Shown: in pieces, positions 53,960 to 62,060 of the stretch
How the letters are laid out: each line of letters opens with the position of its first letter
Position numbering within the stretch: the first letter of the stretch is position 1
Assembly (NCBI GenBank): GCA_018902795.1
Contig: JAHIQD010000001.1
Location: forward strand, 1-64,000
Source of the DNA: Bacteroidota bacterium
GTDB taxonomy: Bacteria; Bacteroidota; Bacteroidia; Flavobacteriales; Weeksellaceae
Direction: 5' to 3'
DNA length: 64,000 nt
Translations under genes and position numbers: made by a program
Notes under the pieces: model-generated
Databases searched by the model: none
Told to the model about the DNA's origin: nothing
Seen by the model: the letters and a program-made list of their open reading frames with translations, nothing else

Positions 53960-54306
53960 AGAAAATAACAGGATTTGCGCTGCTGATCATCGCGACCGGG
54001 TTAATCATTCCTCTTACTGTTGTTAATCGGCATTATGTTGATGAGAAATACGGTGACACAGATGGTTATTTCAGAGATACCGCCTATAATATAGATGTTT
54101 GGGCAAACCGCGAATTTCGCGCCACATGGAACGCCTTACTGCGAACTGAAGGCGGTTACGCTTTTGGCCGTGAAGGGGAAACAATTTCCAGCGCACTGGG
54201 TAAAAATGAGCGCGACGGTACGCTTACAGAAAAAGGCAAACAACTGGTAAAACTGCTGAACGCACTAGATAAAGATCATTGCCGGAAGGCGATCGTAGAA
54301 TACTAA
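53956..54306 (+). CDS. Membrane-anchored phage protein (116 aa)
   Basis: Seen: one N-terminal membrane helix (ITGFALLIIATGLIIPLTVV, residues 4-23) and a short soluble domain with WNALLRTEGGYAFGREGETI. Last gene before the structured RNA. The helix plus domain could suit an exported lysis helper; unproven. Overlaps the previous gene by four bases. Confidence 0.55.
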   Translation: MKKITGFALLIIATGLIIPLTVVNRHYVDEKYGDTDGYFRDTAYNIDVWANREFRATWNALLRTEGGYAFGREGETISSALGKNERDGTLTEKGKQLVKLLNALDKDHCRKAIVEY

Positions 54307-54307
54307 G

Positions 54308-54435
54308 TTCCCAGGAGGCGGGAAATAAAAAACGTCCTCCAAAATTAAAAACTTCCTACAGTAATTTAATTAGCAACAAAGCCAGCCATGGAGGACGCAA
54401 GTCTTCTTTGGTTGGCTTTGTTGTTTTACTGTAGG
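54308..54435 (+). ncRNA. Pseudoknot-capable structured RNA upstream of the adenine methyltransferase
   Basis: Seen: stem B CCTACAGTAA/TTACTGTAGG (54355-54364, 54426-54435; 10 bp), stem C CAACAAAGCCA/TGGCTTTGTTG (54374-54384, 54413-54423; 11 bp), and stem A CGTCCTCC/GGAGGACG (54333-54340, 54390-54397; 8 bp), all perfect. The 3' strand of A lies in the loop of C, so A crosses B and C. Upstream TTCCC/GGGAA (54308-54312, 54320-54324) shows a GGAGG in its loop that can compete for the same CCTCC. The methyltransferase start codon is 40 bases downstream. Function inferred: leader control or an independent RNA. Confidence 0.7.
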
Positions 54436-54474
54436 ACTGCAAATGTATTAAAATATTAACTTAAATTATAATTT

Positions 54475-55302
54475 ATGAAGTACAATTATGTACAGGCGCC
54501 CTTGCCTTTTCAGGGGCAAAAGAGAAAGTTTCAAAAAGAATTTAAAGAGGCTTTAAATGGTTTTTCATCCACAGCAACCTACGTGGATTTATTTGGTGGT
54601 TCCGGGTTCTTGAGCCACACGGTTAAGCAACATTACCCGGAAGCCAATGTAGTGTATAACGATTTTGACGGCTATTCCTTCCGGCTTGAGAACACCGAAA
54701 GAACAAACGCTGTTCTGCATGATTTCAGGGAGATTTTAAAGGATGTCGGCGATTCGCAACGCGTAACCGGCGCTTACCGTGATCAGATCATCGAACGCGT
54801 AAAACAGGAGCCGGGTTACGTGGATTATATCACGTTATCAAGTTCAATCCTCTTCAGTATGAATTACGCAACCAACCTTCAGGAACTGGAGAAACAAACG
54901 CTTTACAACAACGTACGGCAATCGGATTATAAGTCTGATGGCTATCTGGAAGGCGTACACCGTGTAAAAAAGGATTACCGCGACCTGTTTGCAGAATACC
55001 GCAATACGGCCAACGTAGTGTATCTTTTAGACCCTCCTTATCTGTCTACGGATGTTTCCAGCTACAATAAGAAAGATTACTGGAAGTTGGCGGATTATCT
55101 GAATGTATTGAAGTGCATCGAGGACACGTCTTACTTCTATTTCACCTCTAACAAATCACAGATCATCGAACTCTGCGAGTGGATGGAACTGAACGGCTAT
55201 TGCCGCAATCCGTTCGGCGATGCAACCACCATCATAAAAGGAACGCAGCTGAATAAAAACAGCCGATATAATGACATCATGATTTATAAGCAGAATGACT
55301 AA
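54475..55302 (+). CDS. D12-class DNA N6-adenine methyltransferase (Dam-like)
   Basis: Seen: FQGQKRKF, the SAM motif VDLFGGSGFLS (about residues 38-48) and catalytic LLDPPYLS (about 187-194). Length 275. It methylates adenine in a short DNA target, probably shielding phage DNA from restriction or controlling late genes. Lone at the right end, where Mu has the DNA-modification gene mom. No restriction enzyme partner in the phage. Preceded by a complex structured RNA. Confidence 0.85.
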   Translation: MKYNYVQAPLPFQGQKRKFQKEFKEALNGFSSTATYVDLFGGSGFLSHTVKQHYPEANVVYNDFDGYSFRLENTERTNAVLHDFREILKDVGDSQRVTGAYRDQIIERVKQEPGYVDYITLSSSILFSMNYATNLQELEKQTLYNNVRQSDYKSDGYLEGVHRVKKDYRDLFAEYRNTANVVYLLDPPYLSTDVSSYNKKDYWKLADYLNVLKCIEDTSYFYFTSNKSQIIELCEWMELNGYCRNPFGDATTIIKGTQLNKNSRYNDIMIYKQND

Positions 55303-55345
55303 TATTGATTGTTTATAAGGTGAATAGCCTGTAAATTAAACCTCC

Positions 55346-55373
55346 TTTAAAGTTCATTTAAAATGTGATTAAA
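55346..55373 (-). repeat. Right copy of prophage terminal inverted repeat
   Basis: Matches the reverse complement of 19753-19780 at 24 of 28 bases (shared TTTAAAAT and TGATTAAA). Placed just inside the terminator at 55382-55411, a layout that mirrors the left end. Confidence 0.7.
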
Positions 55374-55381
55374 TACATTTA

Positions 55382-55411
55382 AAAAGCCTCTCAGATGAGA
55401 GGCTTTTGCTT
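55382..55411. terminator. Terminator at the right prophage end
   Basis: AAAAGCCTCTC (55382-55392) pairs with GAGAGGCTTTT (55397-55407), loop AGAT, T-rich tail. Ends the methyltransferase transcript and blocks entry from the host side. Confidence 0.85.
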
Positions 55412-55430
55412 TGTTTTTGTGAAAAAATTG

Positions 55431-55469
55431 GACAATCTGTTTTCTTTTTTTTGACAATTTGTTTTGGCG
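55431..55469. repeat. Terminal direct repeats near the right prophage end
   Basis: GACAATCTGTTTT (55431-55443) and GACAATTTGTTTT (55453-55465) differ at one base and have a 22-bp period. A related inverted sequence (TTTTTGTCAATT when read outward) lies at the left end near 19590-19601. Likely outer transposase-binding sites. Confidence 0.5.
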
Positions 55470-55483
55470 TTTATACTGAGCTC

Positions 55484-55518
55484 TTTTCTTTGCGGCGGCT
55501 TTGTCGCCGCAAAGAAAA
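55484..55518. terminator. Host terminator after the glycosyltransferase gene
   Basis: A 14-bp perfect stem (55484-55497 with 55505-55518; core CTTTGCGGCG/CGCCGCAAAG), 7-base loop. Lies downstream of the minus-strand glycosyltransferase and outside the estimated prophage end. Confidence 0.75.
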
Positions 55519-55552
55519 AGCGAGTAGTGAAAGCCGGAAATGTGCGCCCAAA

Positions 55553-56554
55553 CTACTGTTGATGAAAATGCTTTGGAAATGCTTCCTCCGGTTTCTGTCT
55601 TAAAACATTGAGTAAAACCCAGGATTTAAGGAAGCCGTAACCGTAGGAAAACATCTGTATATACGTGGAAATGATGGCAAATGAGGCTATGCTGATATTT
55701 TTGGTTTTGTACAGCGCATGGAAAAACACGAGAACGGTGTATAAGCCGTACATCGCCAGAATAAATCCTTTTTGAAACAGGAAATATTCAATAAATCCTA
55801 AAATATAGCCGATGAGAAACAATGACGGAAATGCGAACGAAATTTTCACATATTTTGGATGTCTCTGGTTAAGGATTGGCCGTGCACAACCGAACTGATA
55901 GACCTGTTTGGAGAATTTACCAAAATCGACTCTCCGTTTGTGGTAAACTCCAATATCGTCAAAAAAAGCAGTGCTGAAGCCGTTTTCCCAAAGGGTCATG
56001 GACAGATCCGGATCTTCACCGATTCTCATTTCCGAAAAACCGCCGACTTTTTCGAATGCGGATTTGCGGACGCCCATATTGAAACTCCGCGGCTGAAATT
56101 TGGTCACCGCTTTTTTGCTGCCCCGGATTCCGCCTGTGGTGAAAACCGACGTCATGGAATAGGAAATCGCTTTCTGCATCAGATTGAAACCTTTGTGCGC
56201 TTTATCGGCACCTCCAAAAGCGTCGCAAGGAATCTTAGCGATGTCTTTTTTGATATTTCCGATATAATCTTTCTCGACAATCACATCGGAATCTACGAAA
56301 ACGAGCCATTCATTCTTCGCTCTTCTTGCTCCGTAATTTCTTGATAAACCCGGACCGGAATTGTCTTTACGGAAAAACTGAATGGTTAAGCTTTCGGCAA
56401 AAAGTTCGGTGGTTGGTCGTAAATCTATCAGAGAGCCATCGTCAACAATAATGACTTCAAAATCTTTGTCGGTTTGATGGGACAATGAATTGAGCAACTC
56501 GAAAAGTTCATCTTTACGGTTGTAGATGGCGATGATGATGGAAATGCTATACAA
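55553..56554 (-). CDS. Family 2 glycosyltransferase
   Basis: Seen: GT-A fold start ISIIIAIYNRKDELFELLNS, VDDGS, a FVDSDV (DxD-type) motif near residue 100, and C-terminal membrane helices (about 225-300). Length 333 from a TTG start, two bases after a small upstream frame. It adds sugars to surface glycans or lipids at the inner membrane. Host gene flanking the prophage on the right. Confidence 0.85.
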   Translation of the reverse strand: MYSISIIIAIYNRKDELFELLNSLSHQTDKDFEVIIVDDGSLIDLRPTTELFAESLTIQFFRKDNSGPGLSRNYGARRAKNEWLVFVDSDVIVEKDYIGNIKKDIAKIPCDAFGGADKAHKGFNLMQKAISYSMTSVFTTGGIRGSKKAVTKFQPRSFNMGVRKSAFEKVGGFSEMRIGEDPDLSMTLWENGFSTAFFDDIGVYHKRRVDFGKFSKQVYQFGCARPILNQRHPKYVKISFAFPSLFLIGYILGFIEYFLFQKGFILAMYGLYTVLVFFHALYKTKNISIASFAIISTYIQMFSYGYGFLKSWVLLNVLRQKPEEAFPKHFHQQ

Positions 56555-56556
56555 TG

Positions 56557-56649
56557 TTATTTTTTGAAATGTTTAGTGGCGTCATCTTCCTTTTTATTCG
56601 GAAAAAGATTAAATAAATTGAGAATCATATCTAAAATATCCCAAAACAT
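56557..56649 (-). CDS. Possible 30-residue amphipathic protein before the glycosyltransferase
   Basis: Frame MFWDILDMILNLFNLFPNKK then an acidic-basic tail, stop codon two bases before the TTG start of the glycosyltransferase. It looks like an amphipathic membrane-surface helix. The tight spacing suggests translational coupling. Not verifiable by family. Confidence 0.4.
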   Translation of the reverse strand: MFWDILDMILNLFNLFPNKKEDDATKHFKK

Positions 56650-56680
56650 AAATTTACTTTTAGACTTTTTTACCGTTGGA

Positions 56681-57844
56681 TTATTTATTCTCTAATTTGT
56701 GAATTTTCTTTGTTCCTTCATACATTTCGAACTGTAGGAATCTGCATTCCAGCTTTCCGTTGAAAAGCTTAATTCTGCGGGAAGGTCTTAATCCAACTTT
56801 CTTCGCAGCATCAAGATCTGAAGATATAAACCAAGCTAAGGTATTTGGATAATTCTTTTTGAAAGTATCCCCAATTTTCTTATAAAACTCATCATCCTGA
56901 ATTTCAATTCTCTCGTCATAAGGCGGATTGAAAACCATCATCAACGGGAATAATTCTTTTTTAGATTCGAAGAAATCCTGTCTTTTCACTTCAATCACGT
57001 CTTCCATTTCGGCAGCTTCGATATTGAGATGTGCAGCGTTCAACATTTGGGAATCCAAATCGTAACCAACAATTTTTCCGGTGAATTCTTTGACACGGTT
57101 AATTCTTACTTCTTTTATTTTCTGGAACAGTTCTGCATCATAATTTTTCCAGTTCTGAAAACCGAATTTCTTTCTGAAAATCTGCGCCGGCAAATCCATT
57201 GCAATCATCGCTGCTTCAATCAGCAAAGTTCCGGAACCGCACATGGGATCCAAAAAATTTCCTTTTCCATCCCAACCTGCAAGCTGCAGCATTCCGCTTG
57301 CCAACACTTCATTGATCGGTGCTTCCCCCTGTTCTTTCCGGTACCCTCTTTTAAAAAGCGGATCTCCACCGGAATCCAGTGAAATGGTTACCAATTCGCG
57401 GTCGATATGAAGGTGGAATTTAATATCCGGCTCTCTTGCATCCACATCCGGTCTTTTTCTGTATTTGAATTTGAAAAAATCAACAATAGCATCTTTCATT
57501 TTCAAAGACATGAACTGGGAATGTTTGAATCTTTCGGAATAAACAGTGGCATCGATCGCAAAAGTCTGGTCAACAGTCATGTATTCGTCCCAAGGAAAAG
57601 CAAAAAGTTTATCATAAAAACGGCTTTCATCCCACGCTTTAAAAGTAAGCAACGGAATTAAAATTTTCACCGCCGTTCTCGCTGAATAGTTCACTTTATA
57701 AAGAAACCCGAGGTCGCCTTCGCAGTTTACCGCACGGTTTTTTATTTCAACATTTGCGCCGCCCAGTTTTTTAACTTCTTCGGCCAAAACCTCTTCGAGT
57801 CCGAAAAAAGTTTTGATTTGTATTTGTAAATTGTTTACGTCCAT
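56681..57844 (-). CDS. THUMP-domain class I SAM RNA methyltransferase (RlmL/UPF0020 type)
   Basis: Seen: N-terminal ferredoxin-like/THUMP region, FLDPMCGSGTLLIEAAMIA (about residue 198) and FNPPYDERI (catalytic NPPY, about 309). Length 387, the short single-domain form (Escherichia coli RlmKL is a fusion). Probably makes m2G in 23S rRNA. Core host gene, monocistronic. Confidence 0.85.
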   Translation of the reverse strand: MDVNNLQIQIKTFFGLEEVLAEEVKKLGGANVEIKNRAVNCEGDLGFLYKVNYSARTAVKILIPLLTFKAWDESRFYDKLFAFPWDEYMTVDQTFAIDATVYSERFKHSQFMSLKMKDAIVDFFKFKYRKRPDVDAREPDIKFHLHIDRELVTISLDSGGDPLFKRGYRKEQGEAPINEVLASGMLQLAGWDGKGNFLDPMCGSGTLLIEAAMIAMDLPAQIFRKKFGFQNWKNYDAELFQKIKEVRINRVKEFTGKIVGYDLDSQMLNAAHLNIEAAEMEDVIEVKRQDFFESKKELFPLMMVFNPPYDERIEIQDDEFYKKIGDTFKKNYPNTLAWFISSDLDAAKKVGLRPSRRIKLFNGKLECRFLQFEMYEGTKKIHKLENK

Positions 57845-57953
57845 AATTATTTTTAAACCGCAAAAGATACCAAAGTATATAATTAATAATGTTTTTGATC
57901 GAAAGGAATTTTTATTCCCGTTTGATATTTTGAAAAGCTAAATATTTTTAGAC

Positions 57954-57989
57954 TTTGTGGTTTAAGAAATGCAAATTTAGTTATTTTTG
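57954..57989 (+). promoter_or_regulatory. Promoter of the SAM methyltransferase gene
   Basis: TATTTTTG (57982-57989) matches TAnnTTTG and sits four bases before ATG 57994, implying a leaderless or nearly leaderless transcript. TTTG (57954-57957) may be the upstream element, though the spacing (24 bases) is long. Confidence 0.6.
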
Positions 57990-57993
57990 CACA

Positions 57994-58749
57994 ATGGCAT
58001 GGTTTGAAACTTGGTTTGATACTCCTTATTATCATATTCTTTACAAAGACAGGGATTTTTTAGAAGCAGAGAATTTTATTTCGCTGCTGATCAGTGATTT
58101 GCAAATTCCTAAAAACTCGACAATTATTGATTTGGCCTGCGGAAAAGGGAGACACTCCGTTTTTCTTCATCAGTTGGGTTACAATGTTTTGGGCCTGGAT
58201 TTGTCCAAAGAAAGCATTTCTCAGAATAAAAAGTTCGAAACAGATGGTTCAGCAGAACATTTCCTGAAATTTGGAGTTCACGATATGCGGGATGAAATTT
58301 ATCCTGACGTTTCACCGGAAAAAGTGGATGCAGTTTTCAATCTTTTTACGAGTTTCGGATATTTTGAAGATGAAATCGAGGACAAGAAAATTTTCAAATC
58401 GGTGACGAATGCTTTGAAAGAAAACGGTTATTTCGTTTTGGATTTCCTGAATGAGAAATGGGTCAAAAACACTTTAGTTCCCCAAGCGGTCAATACAAAA
58501 GAAGGGATCGATTTTCATATCACCAAAAGAATTGAAAACCAACACGTCATCAAAGATATCAATTTTACTGATCAGGGAAAAGATTTTCATTTTTTTGAAA
58601 AAGTAAAACTTCATACCCTTGAAGAGATCGGAAAATATGCAGAAGAATCCGGATTTGAAAGGGTGAAAATTTATGGTGACTATAACCTGGGCGAATACGA
58701 CCGTGAAGCTTCACCGAGATGCATTAATGTTTTCAGGAAAAAAAGATAA
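57994..58749 (+). CDS. Class I SAM-dependent methyltransferase
   Basis: Seen: IDLACGKGRHSVFLHQLGYN (SAM motif I, about residues 46-65), VLGLDLS (motif II) and a post-core VFNLFTSFGYF. Length 251. It belongs to small-molecule methyltransferases of unknown substrate. Start set at ATG 57994 close behind a TAnnTTTG box; an upstream TTG extension was rejected. Followed by the ZIP gene five bases later. Confidence 0.8.
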   Translation: MAWFETWFDTPYYHILYKDRDFLEAENFISLLISDLQIPKNSTIIDLACGKGRHSVFLHQLGYNVLGLDLSKESISQNKKFETDGSAEHFLKFGVHDMRDEIYPDVSPEKVDAVFNLFTSFGYFEDEIEDKKIFKSVTNALKENGYFVLDFLNEKWVKNTLVPQAVNTKEGIDFHITKRIENQHVIKDINFTDQGKDFHFFEKVKLHTLEEIGKYAEESGFERVKIYGDYNLGEYDREASPRCINVFRKKR

Positions 58750-58754
58750 AAAGC

Positions 58755-59447
58755 ATGATCATACTTTTATTGATTTTAAGTGTTTTAGCCGGAGTTTTTC
58801 TTGGGAAATTTTTCGGGGAGAAACAGAAATTTGCTAAAAACCTGTTGATTTTAAGTGCCGGATTTCTGATCACCATCTGCCTGAATGATGTTTTCCCGGA
58901 AGTATATTCGTCAGACAATCATAATATTGGAATCTTCGTTATTGCCGGGGTTTTGCTGCAAATGCTGCTCGAAAATCTCACCAAAGGCTTTGAACACGGA
59001 CACTTTCATCATCATCACGAAGAAAAAAACATTCTTCCTATTGCTTTGATGATCGGGATGTTCATCCACGCTTTTCTGGAAGGGATTCCGTTGGCGAATG
59101 AGAAAAATATTTTTGATCCCTATTTAATGGGAATTCTTTTCCATAACCTTCCTATTTCTTTTGTTTTGGGAGCGTTTCTTATTCAGAAAAACAAATTCAC
59201 CACTTCGTCATGGCTGGTTATCGCTTTTTTTGCCATTGCTTCTCCTTTGGGACTGCTTTTGGGGAATTATTTCAATCCTGATTTTAAGGTGTATTTCTTA
59301 GCTCTGGTAGGCGGAATCTTCCTTCATATTTCTTCAGTGATTATTTTCGAAAGCAATAAAAACCACAATATAGACTGGACTAAGATTTTGATGGTCATTT
59401 GCGGTATTGCGCTGGCTTTACTAAGCCATTTATCCCATCACCATTAA
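58755..59447 (+). CDS. ZIP family metal transporter
   Basis: Seen: seven to eight membrane helices, His-rich loop HGHFHHHH (residues about 77-84), and metal-site helices HAFLEGIPLA and HNLPISFVLGA. Length 230. Takes up zinc or related divalent metals. Co-transcribed with the methyltransferase upstream; ended by a shared terminator. Confidence 0.88.
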   Translation: MIILLLILSVLAGVFLGKFFGEKQKFAKNLLILSAGFLITICLNDVFPEVYSSDNHNIGIFVIAGVLLQMLLENLTKGFEHGHFHHHHEEKNILPIALMIGMFIHAFLEGIPLANEKNIFDPYLMGILFHNLPISFVLGAFLIQKNKFTTSSWLVIAFFAIASPLGLLLGNYFNPDFKVYFLALVGGIFLHISSVIIFESNKNHNIDWTKILMVICGIALALLSHLSHHH

Positions 59448-59455
59448 ACAAAAAA

Positions 59456-59477
59456 GACTCCGGATTGCTCCGGAGTC
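59456..59477. terminator. Bidirectional terminator between ZIP and porin genes
   Basis: GACTCCGGA/TCCGGAGTC (59456-59464, 59469-59477), loop TTGC. On the minus strand a T6 tract follows, so it chiefly ends the porin gene. Confidence 0.85.
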
Positions 59478-59506
59478 CCCATCATTATTTCACTTAATTC
59501 TGGAAA

Positions 59507-60889
59507 TTAAAACTTCCAGCCTAATGTGATATAGAAATTATCTCTCTTGTTTTTGACATTGGATACCACTGACGCGTCAGATTCCACAATGTACTGGTTG
59601 GAAAAATAGCCTGTATTATTGGCTGCTGAACCCTGAAGAAACGGGCTGCTGTATTCCGAACTTACGTTTTGGTAAGCCGCATCGATAAAGAATGATTTGA
59701 AATCATAACCAATCCCGCCAGCAATGGTATTTCTTTTTCCTAAAATTAAATTGTCATACGCTGTATTTCCCGAAACGGTCTGAATTGACATTGAATCAAA
59801 CGGACTTGCCGCAAATCCATACCCTCCTCTTAATCTGAAATCGTTCAAGCGGTATTCTGCACCGACTTTAATTTCTGACAGATTGTTGGAGTGGTCTGAA
59901 AAGAACTGGTTCAGTTCTGTTTCTGCATCTCCATACACTTTATATTTCGGTTTTGTAAGCCCCAGTGAATAATCCACATTGATTGCAAAATTTTTGCTGG
60001 CTACATAGGCCGCACTTAGAGTGGCTTTCAATGGCGTGGAAAGTTTACGGTCTTCGGTATACGTTCCGTCCACCGGATTTTCGTATTCGCTGTAAATTCT
60101 TGCAATACTCCACCAGGTTGGTGTTTCCAGGGAAGCACCCAGTCTGAACTGTGGATTTATTTTACCGATAATACCCACTGACGCAGAAAAGCCATTGGCA
60201 GATTCTGAAAATGGAGTATACTGTTTGTTGTAAACATCCTGTACGTTCGCATTGTTGATGAACGCCGCGGAATCATACTGATCCAATACAGAATTATGAA
60301 AATTCAGTCCGGCACCCAAATATATTCTGTTGTCATAATTCCCGCCGACACCAATGCTCATCTTTGAACGGTTTCCGTAACGGTTATAGGCGTGACCTGC
60401 AAAAGACAGTTCGTCAACCAGCGCATTATTTGTATCTCTGATTTCGTACACCAAAGCATTGTTATCCGGTGTTTCCGAATAATCTTCCAGAGACTGGCTG
60501 GAATAATTCACTGCAACATTTACAAATTTCCACGGAGAAGAATCGATCTGAAAAACCGCTGTTCCTCCCACATTTCCCAAATCGGTATTATTTACTTTGT
60601 AATCTAACGATTTACCGGCATAGGAAGTGGTGTTTTTATTGCTTTCAATCCCTAAAGTTCCGGAAATTTCGCTTGCAATACTTACAGCAATACCCGCAGG
60701 GTTCGAATTAAGAACAGAAAAATCTCCTCCTAACGCTCCCATTGAGTCTGCCATCGAATTATACTTCGAAGTACCGTTTAAGGATGAATTAGAATATACC
60801 TCTGCCGTATTCCTAAGAGTTGAGATATCCTGGGCATTTGCAAAATATGCAGCAGAAATGCTCAGGATCATTAAAGACTTTTTAATCAT
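59507..60889 (-). CDS. OmpP1/FadL/TodX family outer-membrane protein
   Basis: Seen: signal peptide (MIKKSLMILSISAAYFANAQ), a conserved LNSNPAGIA near residue 60, many alternating beta strands and a C-terminal LGWKF ending in an aromatic residue. Length 460 from ATG 60889; a GTG five codons upstream is an alternative. It lets hydrophobic compounds cross the outer membrane. Monocistronic. Confidence 0.85.
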   Translation of the reverse strand: MIKKSLMILSISAAYFANAQDISTLRNTAEVYSNSSLNGTSKYNSMADSMGALGGDFSVLNSNPAGIAVSIASEISGTLGIESNKNTTSYAGKSLDYKVNNTDLGNVGGTAVFQIDSSPWKFVNVAVNYSSQSLEDYSETPDNNALVYEIRDTNNALVDELSFAGHAYNRYGNRSKMSIGVGGNYDNRIYLGAGLNFHNSVLDQYDSAAFINNANVQDVYNKQYTPFSESANGFSASVGIIGKINPQFRLGASLETPTWWSIARIYSEYENPVDGTYTEDRKLSTPLKATLSAAYVASKNFAINVDYSLGLTKPKYKVYGDAETELNQFFSDHSNNLSEIKVGAEYRLNDFRLRGGYGFAASPFDSMSIQTVSGNTAYDNLILGKRNTIAGGIGYDFKSFFIDAAYQNVSSEYSSPFLQGSAANNTGYFSNQYIVESDASVVSNVKNKRDNFYITLGWKF

Positions 60890-60913
60890 TTTATCAATAT
60901 ACACTATTAAATA

Positions 60914-61915
60914 TTATCTTCTGAAACCTCCTGACGACCTTGTAGATCCCGAATTTGAATTTGAAGAACCACTGTTATATCCGCCGCTGTTACCTGATCT
61001 GAACCCTCCGCCATCATAAGACCTTGTCGGCTGATTATAGCTTGGCGTACTTTGTCTCGGAGCATTGTTCTCTCTCAGACTGCTGTTCTGTCTCGGAGTG
61101 GTATTAGGCTGCGGATTTGTTCTGAATCTTGGCTGACTGTTATTATTATTCGGCTGGTTAAATCTCGGATTATTATTCATCTGAGGATTGTTCGTATTCA
61201 TCCTTGGAGAATCGTTCCTGAAACCTGAATTGGAAGTATTATTCTGTCTCAGGTTTGAGTTTGACATTCTTGTTGAACTTCTGAAAGCACCGTCGGCACC
61301 ACTCCTTTTATTAGTGAAACCTCCGCCGTAACTGTTATAGCCGTTTCCGTAAGGAGAATAATATCCATAAGGATTGTAGCCATAATACGGGTTGTACCCG
61401 TAGTAAGGGTTATAACCATAATAAGGATTATAACCGTAGTAAGGATTATAGTAACCATACCAAGGATTATATCCTAATCCCCATGGGCTGTAATAACCTC
61501 CGTAACCCCACGGAAAACCCCAGCCATAACTCATTCCGAAACCAAATCCGGAATAAAAGCCGAAAGGATAGTCCCAGGAATCATTATAATAGGTGTCAGT
61601 TCCTGTATAATTGCCCCAATCAGAACCTCCGTTATCATTCTTGTCATTCCACTTTTCATTTCGGTTATCCGAATTAAGATATTTGTTCTGATTATCATTG
61701 GCCTGATAGTCATAGTACTCACCCACTCTGTTTCCGCTGTTCATTACGGTTCCCTCAGGTAAGGTATCCTTATTCGGATCATAATAAACGCCGTCTGTCT
61801 CACTGTAGCCACCCATCTGAGTACCGCAGGACATCAAAATTAAACCACCTGAAAGCGCTAAAACTGTTTTAGATTTCAGCAATTCAAGTAAATTTTTATA
61901 AGTAATTTTTTTCAT
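60914..61915 (-). CDS. Tyr/Asn/Gly-rich lipoprotein with YYGYNP repeats
   Basis: Seen: signal with lipobox LILMSC (C31), then an acidic/Asn region, five tandem copies of a YYGYNP-like hexamer (about residues 150-185), and an Arg/Asn/Ser-rich low-complexity tail. Length 333 from ATG 61915. Probably anchored in the outer membrane; function unknown. The repeated DNA can expand or contract by slippage. Confidence 0.7.
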   Translation of the reverse strand: MKKITYKNLLELLKSKTVLALSGGLILMSCGTQMGGYSETDGVYYDPNKDTLPEGTVMNSGNRVGEYYDYQANDNQNKYLNSDNRNEKWNDKNDNGGSDWGNYTGTDTYYNDSWDYPFGFYSGFGFGMSYGWGFPWGYGGYYSPWGLGYNPWYGYYNPYYGYNPYYGYNPYYGYNPYYGYNPYGYYSPYGNGYNSYGGGFTNKRSGADGAFRSSTRMSNSNLRQNNTSNSGFRNDSPRMNTNNPQMNNNPRFNQPNNNNSQPRFRTNPQPNTTPRQNSSLRENNAPRQSTPSYNQPTRSYDGGGFRSGNSGGYNSGSSNSNSGSTRSSGGFRR

Positions 61916-61942
61916 GATAAGGTGAAAAGTTTTAATTTGATT

Positions 61943-61950
61943 TATATTTG
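61943..61950 (+). promoter_or_regulatory. Promoter box upstream of proS
   Basis: TATATTTG matches TAnnTTTG, 110 bases before the proS start codon, implying a leader of about 100 bases. No clear -33 element is seen. Confidence 0.5.
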
Positions 61951-62060
61951 CACTTTGTACCAAAATTATACCAACTTCAGGGTATAAATTTGCGTAAAAA
62001 TACGCTTTTCAAATTAGATAAGCATATCCTCTAAAAGTTAAATCTAAAGATAATAAAATA

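Larger units (their letters stand above)
19575..55469. mobile_element. Mu-like transposable prophage, contractile tail, about 36 kb
   Basis: It encodes a MuA-type DDE transposase, MuB-type ATPase, DUF3164, Mu-type terminase, DUF935 portal, gpF, gpG, capsid, sheath, tube, tape measure, baseplate and fibres in nearly Mu order. All structural modules are present and no frame is broken except for the expected tail chaperone shift, so it looks intact. Ends are estimated, not read: a 28-base inverted repeat lies at 19753-19780 and 55346-55373. Outside it, the left sequence at about 19578-19606 resembles the right sequence at 55440-55469 when inverted. The exact terminal base and the target duplication could not be fixed. 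Confidence 0.88.

Noticed and set aside
54308..54435. Retron or CRISPR-like element
   Set aside because: No reverse transcriptase, Cas gene or repeated spacer pattern lies nearby; the repeats are inverted and nested, fitting an RNA fold.
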